The notes under the pieces are model-generated. The model had not been told where the DNA came from. It worked only from the letters and a program-made list of their open reading frames with translations, and searched no databases. Positions 46,701-58,900 of a stretch of 64,000 nucleotides of DNA are shown piece after piece (position 1 is the first letter of the stretch; each line of letters begins with the position of its first letter). The DNA lies in NCBI GenBank assembly GCA_943788755.1, contig CALSRM010000003.1, positions 496,001 to 560,000 on the forward strand, written 5' to 3'. The position numbers and the translations under genes are program-made. Origin of the DNA: an uncultured Flavobacteriales bacterium. Its GTDB lineage: Bacteria; Bacteroidota; Bacteroidia; Flavobacteriales_D; Parvicellaceae.

Positions 46701-47992
46701 GCATGGCACCTCCGGGCTATGTTCTGGATAACACTGATTGTAACGAAAACAACCCTGATGTTTATCCAGGAGCACCAGAGCTTTGCGACAATATTGACAA
46801 TGATTGTGATGGCCTTATTGATAATAACGTAGTATTTACCGACTATTATTTGGACAACGATAATGATGGTTTCGGAGAAATTGGTGGGACAATTGTATCA
46901 ACCTGTAATGGAGTACCTACAGGATATAGTTTAGATAACACCGACTGTAACGATAACCTTGCTTCAGTTTACCCAGGAGCTCCTGAAATTATGTGTAATG
47001 GGATTGACGAGAACTGTAATGGACCGGCAGATGATATAGATACTATGCCACCAACGTTAATTGCCCCAAGTAATGTATCTGCCACGGTCAACGGTGTAAG
47101 TTGTTCAGCAAGTGGAGTGAGTTTGGGAACAGAAACAGCACTTGACAACTGCGGAATACCCTCTGTATCCAATGATGCTCCTGTCATTTTTCCATTTGGT
47201 GAAACAACGGTAACATGGACAGCAACTGATGGAGAAGGCAATTTCACAACGGCAACACAATTGGTAACCGTAACTACTACATTAAACATTCAAGTCGATA
47301 GCGTGCGTCATGAATCGTGCCCAGGATTTGAAGATGGTAAGATCTTTATAAAAGTTACAGGGGGTATTGCTGAATATTCGTTTGATTGGGATTACGACGG
47401 GGTTGGTGATAATGATGACATGGAAGATTTAGCAGGAGTTGGAGCTGCGGAACATGCTTTAATTGTGGAAGATTTTTATGGTTGTACGCTAATTGACACC
47501 ATTGTTGTATCCGCTCCACCAGGTATCATTCTTTCTGCATTAGTAACCGATGAGATGCAAGGTGGTGATGGAACTATAAACCTTTCTGCTACAGGAGGGA
47601 CCCCGCCATTAGAGTTTTTATGGGATAATAATGAAACAACAGAAGATGTGTTAGGATTATATGCCGGAAGTTATGAAGTGATAATAACCGATGATATCGG
47701 ATGTTCCGACTCACTAACTGCTATAGTCGAATCTCAAGTGTCGCTTATTGAAGCCGAGATGTTCTCGATGCAGGTTTATCCCAATCCAACAAGTGGCGTA
47801 ATTTATATAGAATTCTCACAAACAATCGAAGGGAGCATTACAGTTTTGGATGCTGTCGGTAGAGTTTTGAATTCAGAAAAAATCACTAATAAAAAACAAC
47901 CCATTACTCTCGCAAAAAACGAAAAAGGAATTTACTTGTTGCATGTTTCCCACGGAGAGTCTATTACAATTGTTAAAGTTGTTTTACAATAA
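43703..47992 (+). CDS. MopE-like T9SS-secreted protein with 14 putative metal-binding repeats
   Basis: The 1429-residue protein has a signal peptide (about 1-22) and two Ig-like domains (about 25-215). Then 14 repeats of the putative metal-binding motif C-D-G-x-D-N-D-C-N/D-G-x-x-D-D/E-G follow (about 215-1110), alternating with YYPDxDGDGYGD-type acidic, calcium-binding-like loops and NNxDCDD loops. A HYR-like domain (about 1115-1195) has [14 protein letters not shown] and [15 protein letters not shown]. Two SprB-type modules (about 1200-1345) and a T9SS sorting domain ([27 protein letters not shown]) complete it. It may bind calcium or copper at the surface, as MopE does in methanotrophs (analogy only). 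One repeat has VNDCNG with an altered spacing (SIVDEG). Confidence 0.85.
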   Translation: MKNTFVLLLLLFISSFSNSSLAQCTNPTVPTVSASSSAVCQGSSVTLTITGTLNDATNWHVYSGSCGGTAESTTSTGSIIVTPLGSSTTYFVRGEDGAGCVDESTGTCGQVIVTVINDPTLPTLTYSPASVCDGDPVTLTITGTLNGATAWQVYSDSCGSPTVANENFIGQTTSSTYVIPSVSSPGNAFYVRGEDGAGCINESVLVCGSVSIEIDEIDADGDGYSATGACSNGTFGTGDCNDLDPNIYPGVPEACDGLDNDCNGDIDDGLPGTLYYPDTDGDGYGDDASTGVPACSGAPLNHVTNNTDCDDTNENVYLGAPELCDGLDNDCDGDIDNGWTILSYYPDVDGDGYGDATATAVDSCSAPTNHVSNNMDCDDNEPASFPGNLEICDGIDNDCNGQIDDNVDVDGDGFLAFCSGGLDCDDSNPDKFPGNPEVCDGDDNDCNGQIDDGLTFDIDGDGATSIGSCSGTANDCDDNEPASFPGNPEICDGIDNDCNGQIDDGLTFVNYYPDLDNDTYGDAFAVAVNSCVAPANHVTNNSDCDDDNININPGETEICDGIDNDCNGQIDDGLTFVNYYPDADNDTYGDANVLPLSICGVAPLGYVLDNSDCDDGEPTVFPGALEICDGLDNDCNTIIDDNIVYITYYVDNDGDGFGDPNNVSVSTCTGQPTGYVLDNTDCDDSYEDVYPGAPELCDGLVNDCNGSIVDEGLTFITYYADVDGDGYGDPASITISTCDGPPIGYSSNNTDCDDNEVASYPGNVELCDGIDNDCDGTVDNDVQFTYWYPDGDGDGYGDYTGTPLIRCDVDSITGIVGYVADNTDCNDGDYTINILAIEVCDGIDNNCNGQVDEGLITDNDNDGYSAISSCTGSQDDCDDNNANIYPGAPELCDGIDNNCDGQIDEGLVFVDYYQDIDADGFGDATSIAVPACDGSPANHVANNSDCDDGDPMINPNTNEICDGIDNDCNGLVDDGLGLIEYYEDIDGDGFGFGAPVSTCGMAPPGYVLDNTDCNENNPDVYPGAPELCDNIDNDCDGLIDNNVVFTDYYLDNDNDGFGEIGGTIVSTCNGVPTGYSLDNTDCNDNLASVYPGAPEIMCNGIDENCNGPADDIDTMPPTLIAPSNVSATVNGVSCSASGVSLGTETALDNCGIPSVSNDAPVIFPFGETTVTWTATDGEGNFTTATQLVTVTTTLNIQVDSVRHESCPGFEDGKIFIKVTGGIAEYSFDWDYDGVGDNDDMEDLAGVGAAEHALIVEDFYGCTLIDTIVVSAPPGIILSALVTDEMQGGDGTINLSATGGTPPLEFLWDNNETTEDVLGLYAGSYEVIITDDIGCSDSLTAIVESQVSLIEAEMFSMQVYPNPTSGVIYIEFSQTIEGSITVLDAVGRVLNSEKITNKKQPITLAKNEKGIYLLHVSHGESITIVKVVLQ
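44440..47030 (+). repeat. Fourteen imperfect CDGxDNDCNG repeats
   Basis: Units of about 45-70 residues share the Cys-rich acidic core. Several are close copies at DNA level (for example ATATGTGATGG-ATAGA-AATGATTGTAATGG-type cores near 44870, 45170 and 45375), but spacing is irregular. Confidence 0.8.
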
Positions 47993-48184
47993 TGAAAATA
48001 ATATCCTTCTTAAGGAATGGAATCTCTTATGGCTCAGTATATAGTTTCGTATAAGCAGATAGGATGATGTATATTCAAGTTGTTTTTAGTTTGTTCTAGG
48101 GTTTAAAACGAAGTGAGCTCCAATACTATTTCTATAGAAGTAGGATTTTCTATGATTTGCAACATATTAAAATATGATATTGGT

Positions 48185-48192
48185 TATATTTG
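48185..48192 (+). promoter_or_regulatory. -7 promoter box for the giant surface-fibre operon
   Basis: TATATTTG is a full match to TAnnTTTG, 30 nt before ATG 48223. A TTG at 48157-48159 is 25 nt upstream, longer than the usual 19-21. It is the only promoter-like site seen for the genes up to the window end. Confidence 0.5.
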
Positions 48193-48222
48193 TAAACTTT
48201 CGAAGAGAAAATTCCCAATAAA

Positions 48223-49920
48223 ATGAAATTTTTTTCAACATTCTTTTTCTTTCTAGTTGTTTTAAATTCGATGCTTTCGCAAACGAAGGATACAGTTGGT
48301 GTATTGGATAAAGCTAAAGAACATGTTAAAATTTCTGGAGGCATTGGGGCATTAGGGACTTTCTATCAATCTACTACTATGGATTCGACAAGAAATCCTA
48401 TTTTCTATCAGCTAAATGCTAATCTAAATATTAAAGTTGGAAGTGTTTCAATTCCTTTTTCTGCTGTTCTAAACCAACAAGAGAGCAAGGTTTCACAACC
48501 ATTTAATCAATATGGCCTAAGCCCAAGGTATAAGGGGATTACCGCTCACTTAGGATATCGGACACTTAAATTTTCCGATTATTCCCTAAGTGGCAACCAA
48601 TTTCTTGGAGTAGGAGCTGATATTAACCCTAAAAACAGTATGGTTAGGGGTAAAGCTTTGTATGGAAGGTTTGCTAAAGAAATTGTACCAACGATTAACC
48701 CAATGGGAGATATTATTGGGGTCCCTAATTTGTCTAGGTTTGGTTATGGAGCAATGATAGAAGTTGGTAAGAGAAGTAATGCAATTGGCGTTCTAGTTTT
48801 TAAGGCTAGAGACAATCTTTCTTCAGACAGCCTGCTGAACCAAGATGCAACTTTAAAGCCAGGTGAAAACTTGATATTTGGTGTGACCACAAAACAAAAA
48901 ATTTCAAAAAAATTATCTTTGAAAGGTGAAATAGACTGGAGTGCATATACAAAGGACTTGAGAAATGAAGAAACTGTTATGGAGGGCTTTTCTTATTTAA
49001 ATAATATCTCGCCGTTATTTCATGCTAACTCCTCGAGTACTCTCACTAAAGCAATAAAAGCTGATTTAGATTACAGCTTAAGAAAGGTAAAATTAGGATT
49101 AGCTTATCGTAGAATTGACCCTGGTTATAGAACAATGGGCTCTGTCTATTTAAATAATGACTTTGAAGATATACAGGCCAAATCGACTTTTCGATTGTTC
49201 AAGAATAAATTAACATTAGGGGGAAGTTTTGGGATTCAACGAAATAACTTAGACGATTCAAAGTACACTGAAATGTTAAGGGTAATCTCCTCCCTTAACG
49301 CAAACTATACGATTAATGAACACTGGGTTGTCAACGGGATGTATTCAAACTTTAATTCATCAAGTCATAGTGTTTTAACCAAAGACATTGATACTGATTC
49401 TTTGCGATATATTCAAGTTACTAGGAATTCGGCATTACAGATAATGTATGCTAAAGCAAATAAGGTTCGAAGAATTGCTGTTTCTTTAAGAGGAAATTAC
49501 CAGGCAGCACAAACAGAAAACATTGACGCAACTTCAATAAATTATGTATACAATTCCGCTTTAGGTGTCCAATACGGGTTTATCAAAACGGGGCTAAATA
49601 TTAACCTAAGTTTAAATGGCGCAAAAAACATCAATGCTACTAGTGAAATTACAACAATAGGCCCTTCCCTTGCACTTTCAAAGAGGTTTTTGTCTGGAAA
49701 ACTAAACACTTCTCTGGGGTTCTCTGTTCTTAAGACAATTTATGATATGTCAAGCGGTGCTATCATAAGCACTAAGATATTAGGAACGTACAAAGTAAAT
49801 CGACATCATAACTTTAATTTAAGTTTGTCTGACTTAGACAAGACCACAATCATTTCTACAACTGATAAAACACATGCAAATGAACTCGTTATCTCGCTCG
49901 GTTATAACTATTCTTTTTAG
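48223..49920 (+). CDS. Predicted outer-membrane beta-barrel protein, first gene of the giant operon
   Basis: The 565-residue protein has a signal peptide (about 1-19, ending SMLSQ). The remainder is made of alternating amphipathic strands with aromatic residues at ends (FYQLNANLNIKVGSVSIPFSAVL, LGLAYRRIDPGY, LNTSLGFSVL, HNFNLSLSDL). The C-terminus ELVISLGYNYSF ends in Phe, as in outer-membrane barrels. No TonB box or plug domain is evident. It begins a series of same-strand genes separated by 4-13 bp; a role as the membrane anchor or exporter of the giant protein is inferred from position. Confidence 0.75.
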   Translation: MKFFSTFFFFLVVLNSMLSQTKDTVGVLDKAKEHVKISGGIGALGTFYQSTTMDSTRNPIFYQLNANLNIKVGSVSIPFSAVLNQQESKVSQPFNQYGLSPRYKGITAHLGYRTLKFSDYSLSGNQFLGVGADINPKNSMVRGKALYGRFAKEIVPTINPMGDIIGVPNLSRFGYGAMIEVGKRSNAIGVLVFKARDNLSSDSLLNQDATLKPGENLIFGVTTKQKISKKLSLKGEIDWSAYTKDLRNEETVMEGFSYLNNISPLFHANSSSTLTKAIKADLDYSLRKVKLGLAYRRIDPGYRTMGSVYLNNDFEDIQAKSTFRLFKNKLTLGGSFGIQRNNLDDSKYTEMLRVISSLNANYTINEHWVVNGMYSNFNSSSHSVLTKDIDTDSLRYIQVTRNSALQIMYAKANKVRRIAVSLRGNYQAAQTENIDATSINYVYNSALGVQYGFIKTGLNINLSLNGAKNINATSEITTIGPSLALSKRFLSGKLNTSLGFSVLKTIYDMSSGAIISTKILGTYKVNRHHNFNLSLSDLDKTTIISTTDKTHANELVISLGYNYSF

Positions 49921-49929
49921 TCACAATAC

Positions 49930-52900
49930 ATGAAAAGCTTTTTAAAAATATTCACTTTTATATTACTTTTACCCACTGCTGGTTTGGGGCAAATGCCAAC
50001 AAGTGTAATTGTTAATTTAAATCCCCCTTCCCCATTATATATTGGTGAATATTACTCTTTTGGCTCTCAAGCTTTAACGGCTCAATTAACATTAAATGAC
50101 CTTCAACAAGACTCTTGGGATGTACGTTTAAAAGTTACGATTGAAGGAGAAGGAATAAAGATTTCTACCAAACAAAACTTTAGGCCCCTTAATAGAATAA
50201 CACTATTTAAAGGGTTAACTCAAATTATAGAAGGTGATGGGTTTGCAGAATACCTAAATGTAAATAATGTTGACCTGGAAGGAATTACTGCTGCTTCATT
50301 AAATCAAAGCGGAAAACTGCCAGAAGGTCATTACGTTTTTTCAGTAGAAATACTGGATTATAATACAGGTATTCCGTTGTCTTTTCCTGATTTTAAGAGT
50401 GCTTTTATTTTTTTCGAGCCTCCTCCAGTTACACTTCAGCCCGCTTGCGAGTCAGTTATCACACCTACCGACCCTGTTAATCTTTATTTTACATGGCAAA
50501 TTGCTGGAGGGTCTGATCCTTCCATTGCTATGTCAAGTAAATATCAATTGTCTCTTTATGAAATTACAGAAGATAGTCAAGACCCTTACTTTGCAGTTGA
50601 AAATAATCATGCTTTGTTAATTTATCAATCTGACTTTATTAATCAAACCTCATTGTCAATTGATCAAACTTCAATGGCTGTTAGCCTCGGAACTAGCTCA
50701 ATCACCTCTTTTACCCCAGGAAAAAAATACATTTATCGAGTTCAAGCAAAGGATGAAGATGAAGGAGGAATTTATCGAAATGAAGGGTTTAGCGAATGGT
50801 GTTGGTTTTTCTATGGTTACCCACATGATGGAAATCTCGCAATAACAACCCCAGCTGATGAATATATTTTTGGAAAATATGATAATAAAGTATTTGGGTG
50901 GGAAGCTAGTGACCTAGGAACTCCGGGACAAGAATATGATTATACGGTAGTAGTTAAGGTTTTAAACGAAGGACAGGAAAAAGAACGTGCAATGGATGAA
51001 AACCCAGATTGGTATGTTAAAAATATCCCTACTACATCTTCTTTAAATGGGTATGGTTTTACACTTGACCAAGATACTGAACCAGGCACAACTTATATAT
51101 GGCAGGTTATTGCACATACGGGGGTCCAGGAAGTGGCAAAAAGTGAAATTTACACATTTTATTCTGCTCCTTTAGTGGATGAATTTTATGTAGGAGGAAA
51201 TTTAGTAAAAGTGGTTTCACTCACTAATACTGATCTTTCCAATCTTTCAGGAGTTGGAAGAATTCAAATTTCCAATGACGAAACAGATGTGTTTCAGTTC
51301 GATTTTAAAGACTTAACGATTGAAGAAGTAGGGGTTAAAATGGTGCTTACGGCAGGTGAAGAAATTTTTGAAATTCCTGATAGAGAACCAATGGTTTTGG
51401 AACCCTCAGATATTCAGAATGAAAATGCAAACTTTAACATAACCCAAGGAAAAATAACTACAGAAGGAATTCAATTGATGGGATATTTAAGCACTGTTTT
51501 TCCATTAGCTACTAGTAATGGAGAGTTATCTTATATAAAATCTGAACAAAAGTGGTTTCGATTAAATCCAACCTATCAAATGCTAGGTGAAGCGACACTG
51601 AGCGAAACGGTGGAATATGAGTTATTGGAGCCGTATGAATTTATCGTATCCCTAAGTAATAAAACAAAGTTTGTCATAGACAACGAAAAATACTCTTTGT
51701 ACTATTCAGGTAGTATAGGGTGTAACAACCTAACAACAACAAACGATGGCTTGCCATACACTATACCTTTTAACAATCAAGCTTCTATATATTATTTAGA
51801 AGCTAGCGGCTTGTCAATAAGTGTGGCTAATTATATTACTCCTCTTTCTGCTATGAACATTGCTTTTGTTCCGAAAAGTGTAATTGTTGATTTGTCAGAG
51901 AACCAGTCACCTGATAAACTTTCGGGTCAACCACAATGGAAAGGCTTTTATTTTCCGGAGTATTCAGCAAGGTTTTATTCCAATAATATTGATGCGTCAA
52001 ATCAGCTCGCACTTCCTTCGAATTTAGACAAAAATGAAACACTTGACAATACAGATTTCTGGATAAGCACAGCAGGACTTCATTTAGACTATCCTTTCAC
52101 ACTTGAATCAGAAGGAACTACCTTTAACCAGTTTGCAACAATTGTTTCAGGAAACTTAACGATTGAAGACAATCAGGTAACCAATAGTAAGTTAGAGGGA
52201 GAAATTAAGATTCCAGTTATTGACAAAATAGATGGGTTTGAATTTGAAATACCAATTACTAATGATGGATTAGCACAAGGGTATTTAAGGGAAGACTTAA
52301 CCCAACGAGAGATGGTGTTTAACCCATATGGAGGTGAAAACAAAGTTGATATTTCTATTAATAGAGCTGTTTTTGCTGACAATGAAAGAATTGATTTAGA
52401 GATTGATGCAGAGTTAGTGGGGATTAGTGCTTTAGCAACAGGAATTTCTGATTTTAGAATTTATGGAGACAACTCTATTGGTTTTGGAAGGAAAGGGGGT
52501 TCTAAAGCATTAGACACACAAGTAGAGGGGGAATACAAAGGTTTCGCCGCTTATGTTCAAGAAGTAGGAGCTGCTTTATACAATGGAAACTATGCGTTTT
52601 CTTATGTTGCAGCTATGGATATGGGAGACGATGTAGTGGGAGAAGGTGGCCCTCCATTACTTCCTATTACTAGCATAGAACCTGTTGGAGATGATGTTGT
52701 TGTTCCTACTTATGGGCCAAGCACACCTCAACCAGAACCTTCCATTGCTGTTCCCGCAGACATTGATCCAAGCTCTTCTACTTTAACGAGTAACGAAATG
52801 TATGTTGGAATTGACAACGCTTTGGTTAATTTGGAAGGGTACCTAAAACTAACAAACAACGACCCTAACTGGGGCACTTCTTTTCGAGGAGGGATCACCG

Positions 52901-55900
52901 GGAGTATTAAGATTCCAACCACTATCGAGGTAGGGGCCAATATGATATTTGGAAACAGAGAAGGTCTTAAGTTTTGGTATTTTGACGCATACTTCAATGA
53001 CCGTGAAGGATTAGGAATTCCTGTTGCTCCATTTTTTAATATTGTGGCTATGGAAGGAAAAGTGTTCCATCATATGTCTAAATCAGAAGGGGAGTACATA
53101 GTAGATCCAGAATTAGCATTTGGAGCTGGCCTTTATATGCAAATTATTGATAATCCTACAAGCGGTGCATTATTTGCCATCGATGCAGGAATGGAAATTA
53201 AAATACAAGAGTCTGGCGACTTTACCTTTTCAATGAATGGAGATGGTTCTTTCTTGAATACGAATAGACGATCTGCTGCCTCAGGAGGAGTAGCATCTGC
53301 AGTTGGAGATGCTGTTATTGAAGAAGCCCTTGAAGCGATTGGTCCTATTAGTCTTTCTTTTGATGTTGCCGGCGGTGAGCTTTCTGTAACTGCAGAAGGC
53401 ACAACCAAAGGAAGGTTGGACTATATAAAAGGAGACCTTGAACTTGGCTTTGGTGCGGATTTAGGCGCTATTCCTGGAGTTGATTTTAACTTTAAGAAAG
53501 GAGGAGGAAACATTGACTTTAATGCTAATGCAAGTGGAGAATTCGGAATTGGATTAGGTTTGGATGGGAACCTATTGAGTTTAGGAATTGAAGGTTCTAA
53601 TTCAGCATATCTAGATTTTGCATATGATAATGTTTCTTTTTCAACAGATGTTAACAGAGCAAATAAGACAGGATCTCTTGCTTTTTCTTATGACGACTTA
53701 TCCATTGATTTTGGAAAGGAAACAGATGGAGGGTATTTGAATTTTGCTTTGTCTGATGACTTGAAATTTAATACTGGATTCAATACAGCGGGTTCGGCTT
53801 ACCTTGGATTAACTGCAGGTATTAATGTATTTAATATTGCAGGAGACAAAGCAGCAGGAACTGGAATGTTTAGTCTTGATATCGATGGGTTAGAGATGAG
53901 TACCTCTGTGAACACACAAGAGAAAAGCGCATCTTTCGGATTGAATACCTCTGGCGTAGTATTAAATGTTGATGGAGCTTATGGAAAAGGAGGGTCTTTC
54001 TTATTGGATGCTGGTGGAGCAAAGTTTGATATCGGAGCGAATTTAGAGAACAAAACTGGTCACATTGACTTTACTTTAGATGATAATAGATTATTTGCTG
54101 AATTAACGGAAGATAATCAAGGATCGTTATTATTTAAAACTGGGCCTACGGAGTTTGGTATTTCAGGTAATACGGCTGGTACTGCAGGAAAAGTTTTTTA
54201 TAAAGATAATTCAGCATCATTTAGTATTGCTGCGGATAGAGACAATAAAACGGGTGGTGTAGACTTAACTTATGGTAGCAATACCTTATCATCTGGATTA
54301 TCTCCTGACTCCTCTTACATAAATCTTGGATTTTCAGGAATGGCTTTAAACCTTTTTTCGGACAATAAAAATGCTGGCATGATCGAATTGATTAATGGTT
54401 CTGATCAAATTAAAGTAGAGGCAGATTTAGAGGCAAAGTCAGGATCTATCTTATTAACTGATGGATCGAACAGCATATTTGCAAAGGGTGCTGCAAATGC
54501 TACTGGAGAGATTAAATTAAATTTAGATAATAACAAGATAGAAGCTGTAAAAGGACTATCAGAGTCTTCATTGTTTGTTGGTTCTGGACAATATGAGTTT
54601 AGTCTTGAAGGTGCTAATGATGGAAGCAGCGGATTAATAGGAATGAAAGTCGGTAGTCTTGAAACAAGGCTAGGAATTGACATTGCGCAGTCTGCTGGAG
54701 AAATCTTTGTTGGGGATGGGGCTGACTTTATTCTTTTAAAAGGAAATAAAACAGAAAATACTGGAATGATTGATCTTAAAAAATCGATTGTAGAGTTTAC
54801 CGCTATTTACGATGATTCTTTGCATATGTATTCAGGTCCTTTGTCTTTAACAAAATTCTCGAATGGAACTGGGAATATGAAATATTTCAAAGATGGTAAT
54901 GAGATAGCATTGTATAAGAAATCGGATGAATTAGGTATTGGAATGAGTTACTCAGGTAATGACTTATACTTAGCTCATGGAACAACAAAAGATTTGGACT
55001 CTGTTTATTATCGCGGAAATGGGCAAACTGTTACAGCAAGTTTGGTTGGTAATACAGGAAGAGTAGGTGTACTTAATTCCTTAGGTTATTTTGGTTTGGT
55101 TGCAAGTAATGATGGTACAGGAGCGTTAAGCTTTAATAGAGGAGATTGGGGAGCAGTAATTTCAGCTAACGTGAACGACAATACAGGTCATTTGGAATTA
55201 ACGAAAGGTGATATGATGTTAGATGGTAATGCTAATATCAGTACTAAAGCATATGATGTTGGATTTGAAAAAGGAAGTATTCTTACAAGGTTGTATTATG
55301 AGCCTGGTAAAAAGACAATCAATTTTGGTGTATTAAACAACTTTGATATCACGGCAATTAAAGAAGGTGAAAATTACACAACTGAGTTTGTTAAAGGAGA
55401 ACATCATTTAAAAGGAAAAGTAGAAGGTACTTTAAAAGAGATTGAATACAATGGAATGGGGGCTAAGGTAATACTTGGTAATCAAAAAGAGTATGTTAGT
55501 TATGGCGGCCACAGTGTATTGATAGAAAATGAAAAAGTATTTGTAGATGAAGAAGAAGTATACGACTACTCTAGCGTTTCTATGACAGATGTGTTGGACC
55601 TTAGAAAAGTTAACTGGAAAGAGGTTAACCTTAAAGGAATGGATTTTAGCGGTATTGATCTTAAAGGAATGGATCTGTCAGGTATCGATTTTTCAAAACT
55701 TGATTTACCAAATGTAAACTTGAAAGACATCAATTTTACAGGTATTGATTTTATGGATGTGGATTTATCTGCATTAGACTTTACAGGTATAGACCTTTCT
55801 GGTTTAGACCTTTCGGGATTGAACTTTACCGGGTTTGATTTGTCAATGTTGGATGTTTCAATGATTGATTTTACAGGAATAGACCTATCTGGATTTACAT

Positions 55901-58900
55901 TACCAAACATTGATCTTTCTAGACTGAATCTCTCTGGAATAGATTTTTCTGGATTTAGTTTTGAAGGAATCGATATTTCAATGATCGATTTATCTGGTGT
56001 TGATTTTGGAAGTTTAGATTTATCGGGAATTGACCTTTCATCTCTTGGCGATTTTGACATGATAGATTTACCTACCTTGGATTTATCAGGAATCGACTTT
56101 ACAGGATTGGATTTATCTAGTTTAGACTTATCTATGATCGATTTTACTGGAATTGATCTAACGGGTATTAGTTTGCCAAATATTGATTGGCCAAGCATTA
56201 ATTTATCAGGAATCGACTTTAGTGGATTTGGTTTTCCAGATATTAATTTAGCCTTTATTGATTTTTCTGGAATTGACTTTTCTGGGATTAGTTTAGCTGG
56301 TTTAAACTTTACTGGATTTGATTTTGGCAACATCAATCTGTCGTTTATGGATTTTAGCGGATTTGGTTTTCCTGGTCTAGATCTTTCTTTCATTGACTTT
56401 AGTGGATTAGATTGGCCAAACATTGATTTATCAATGATTGATTTTAGTGGATTTGATTTTCCAAATATTGATTTATCTATGTTCGATTTTTCAGGAATCA
56501 ATTTTCCATCAATGCCTGATTTAAACTGGACAATGCCAGCTTTGTCTTTCGATGATGTTGAGATAATTCCATACTTGAACGGAAAAAACAGTGCAATAAC
56601 CTTTATTAAAGGTGCCGATTCTGTTCATGTAAGATCTGTTGAATTGAAAGACGGAGCAATCACGGCTTATATTTCAGGAAAGAATATTGAAGTAAAGAAA
56701 GAAGGAGCAGAGTATGCTTTAAGATATGAGGATTATACAGCTGAATTAAAAGGCAAAGACTTAGTTGTTAAACAAGGCGAGACGAACCAATTACACATTA
56801 CTCCAGAAGCAGGTTCTTTGGTTTACGATAATTACGAAGTATCGTTATCAAAAGAAGATGGCTTTAGCTACTCTGATGGTTATAATAAAGCAACAGTAAC
56901 AAATGAAGGAATAGCTGCCTCTTCTGGTGAGAAGGAGTTGAGTTTTAATAAGCAAAAACAATTATTTATTCAATATGAGCAGGGGAAAAACTTTAAAATA
57001 GATCCAGCAGTTGGATTAGAAGTAAACTACGATGGAAGTGCCTTAACAGTAACAGAAGAGCTATTATCTTATTCAGATTCTGATAGAGAGTACAAGGTTT
57101 CTCCGGAAGAACTTTCTATCACAGAGGGAGACAAGAAGTTAATCGTAAATGAAAATAGAGGTTATCTAGAATATGATTCTAAGAACTCTTTGGAATTAAC
57201 TGGAGGGGTTTTAACTGCTATACATGATGATAAGACATTTACTATATCGGATCAAAAAGAAATTACCTATAACGATCCTAACAGGGAATTAGCAATATCT
57301 CCTGATGCTATGTATTTGGAGCAAGATGGCAAATCAGTTAGTCTTTCGGCAGAGGAAATGCAAATAATTTTGGCAGAAGATCAAAAGCTTAAGTTAACAG
57401 AGAGCTTACTTGATTTAAAATACAATGAAAATGAATTGAAGTTAGGTTCTTCTGCATTATACTTTACGGATGGTAGCCAAACATTTGATTTATCGAAAGA
57501 TGAACTTGCCATAAGTAAAAATGATAATAGTATTTTTCTAAGTAAAACAGGTTTTGGATTGAATTACGGTTCAAACCACATTAATATTGATAAGCAAGAT
57601 CAAAAAGTTGACTTTAAATATGGAAATGTTGAAGCAGCATTTAGTAATGGTGAGTCATTGAGCTTTACAGATGGAACAAGATCGTTTGAATTGGCATCCA
57701 CAGGCCTGTCAATGCAAGATGGTGATAATACACTTGCAGTTGTTGATGATAATGGAAAACAAGCATTGGAATTAACAAGTGGCGACGATCGATTCTTTGT
57801 AAATAATTCAGGGTTTGCGATTGACTACTCGGGTAAACATTTTGCAATCAATGATGAGGAGTATTTACACGTAGATATCGATGCTAACCGTTATATTGAA
57901 GTAATGAATAATGGTGCAAAATATAGTGACAACGGAACGGAGTTAATTATTGGAGGAGATGAAAACTTTTTGGAAGTAAAAGATGGCACGAAAAGTATTG
58001 CCCTTACTCAGGATGAAAAATTAACCTTGAAGGATGGCAAATATTCGGCATGGTTAAGCAAAGACCTTGAAATTGAAATGACTGACGGAATAAGAACTAT
58101 TGGATTATTTTCAGAGTCACACTATGTTACTTACCAACAAGGAGAATATGAATTTGGAATTAGAGGAGGAAGTGGAGGCAATAAGCCAGGTCTTGATGTA
58201 ACAGCATATGGAAACACAATTATAGTTGAGGGAGAGAGAAATAAAGATGTAACTGTCGGTGTTTCATCTCCTGATTATGGGGAAGTGTCCTTTACTATTA
58301 ATTCTGAAAAAGATATAGAAGCAAGGTTCGTAAATGGAAGCTCTGTTTATGGGTTTATAAAAGACGAAGCTGGCATCACTCCAATCACGGGGTCGGAGCC
58401 TGCTCCACCAGAACCAGAGAACCTAGAGGGATCAGGAAGTGTTGTAGCCATGGATGGGCCATCTCACTTGACGAACAGCATTGCTGATGAAGGAGGAGGA
58501 AGTATAAGAGGAACAGCAGAACTTTCTTTTGATAGTAGAACCAGTCATTTTGTGGCTAATGCTGCTGTTGCTGGTAACGCACCTATTTGTATTGAAGGCG
58601 CGATGGCTTTGGAAGTTTCACCAGAAAAGTTTAAATTGAACATTGGTACTGAGGCTCAAAAAATTGAGGTATATCCTACATGTTCTGGCTTTGGAGGTGG
58701 AGGTTGGTTAGGCATCGAGTCTACTTCAGCCACAACATCAATCGATTTAGGTGTATTTGTGGGTTGGAAAGCGGGTGCTTCCGTTGAAATAGGGAGTGAT
58801 GCCATAGGAGCTGGTTTATCTGTAGAAGCGGCTGCGGAACTTGGAGTTAAAGCAAAAGCTGAGCTATTACCAGACTTTAAATTATTAGAAGCAGGTATAT

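Noticed and set aside
55566-56501. Long minus-strand ORF opposite the pentapeptide array
   Set aside because: It is the mirror of the 15-bp coding repeats; the product is a low-complexity Lys/Ser/Pro string with no start context or domain, so it is an artefact.
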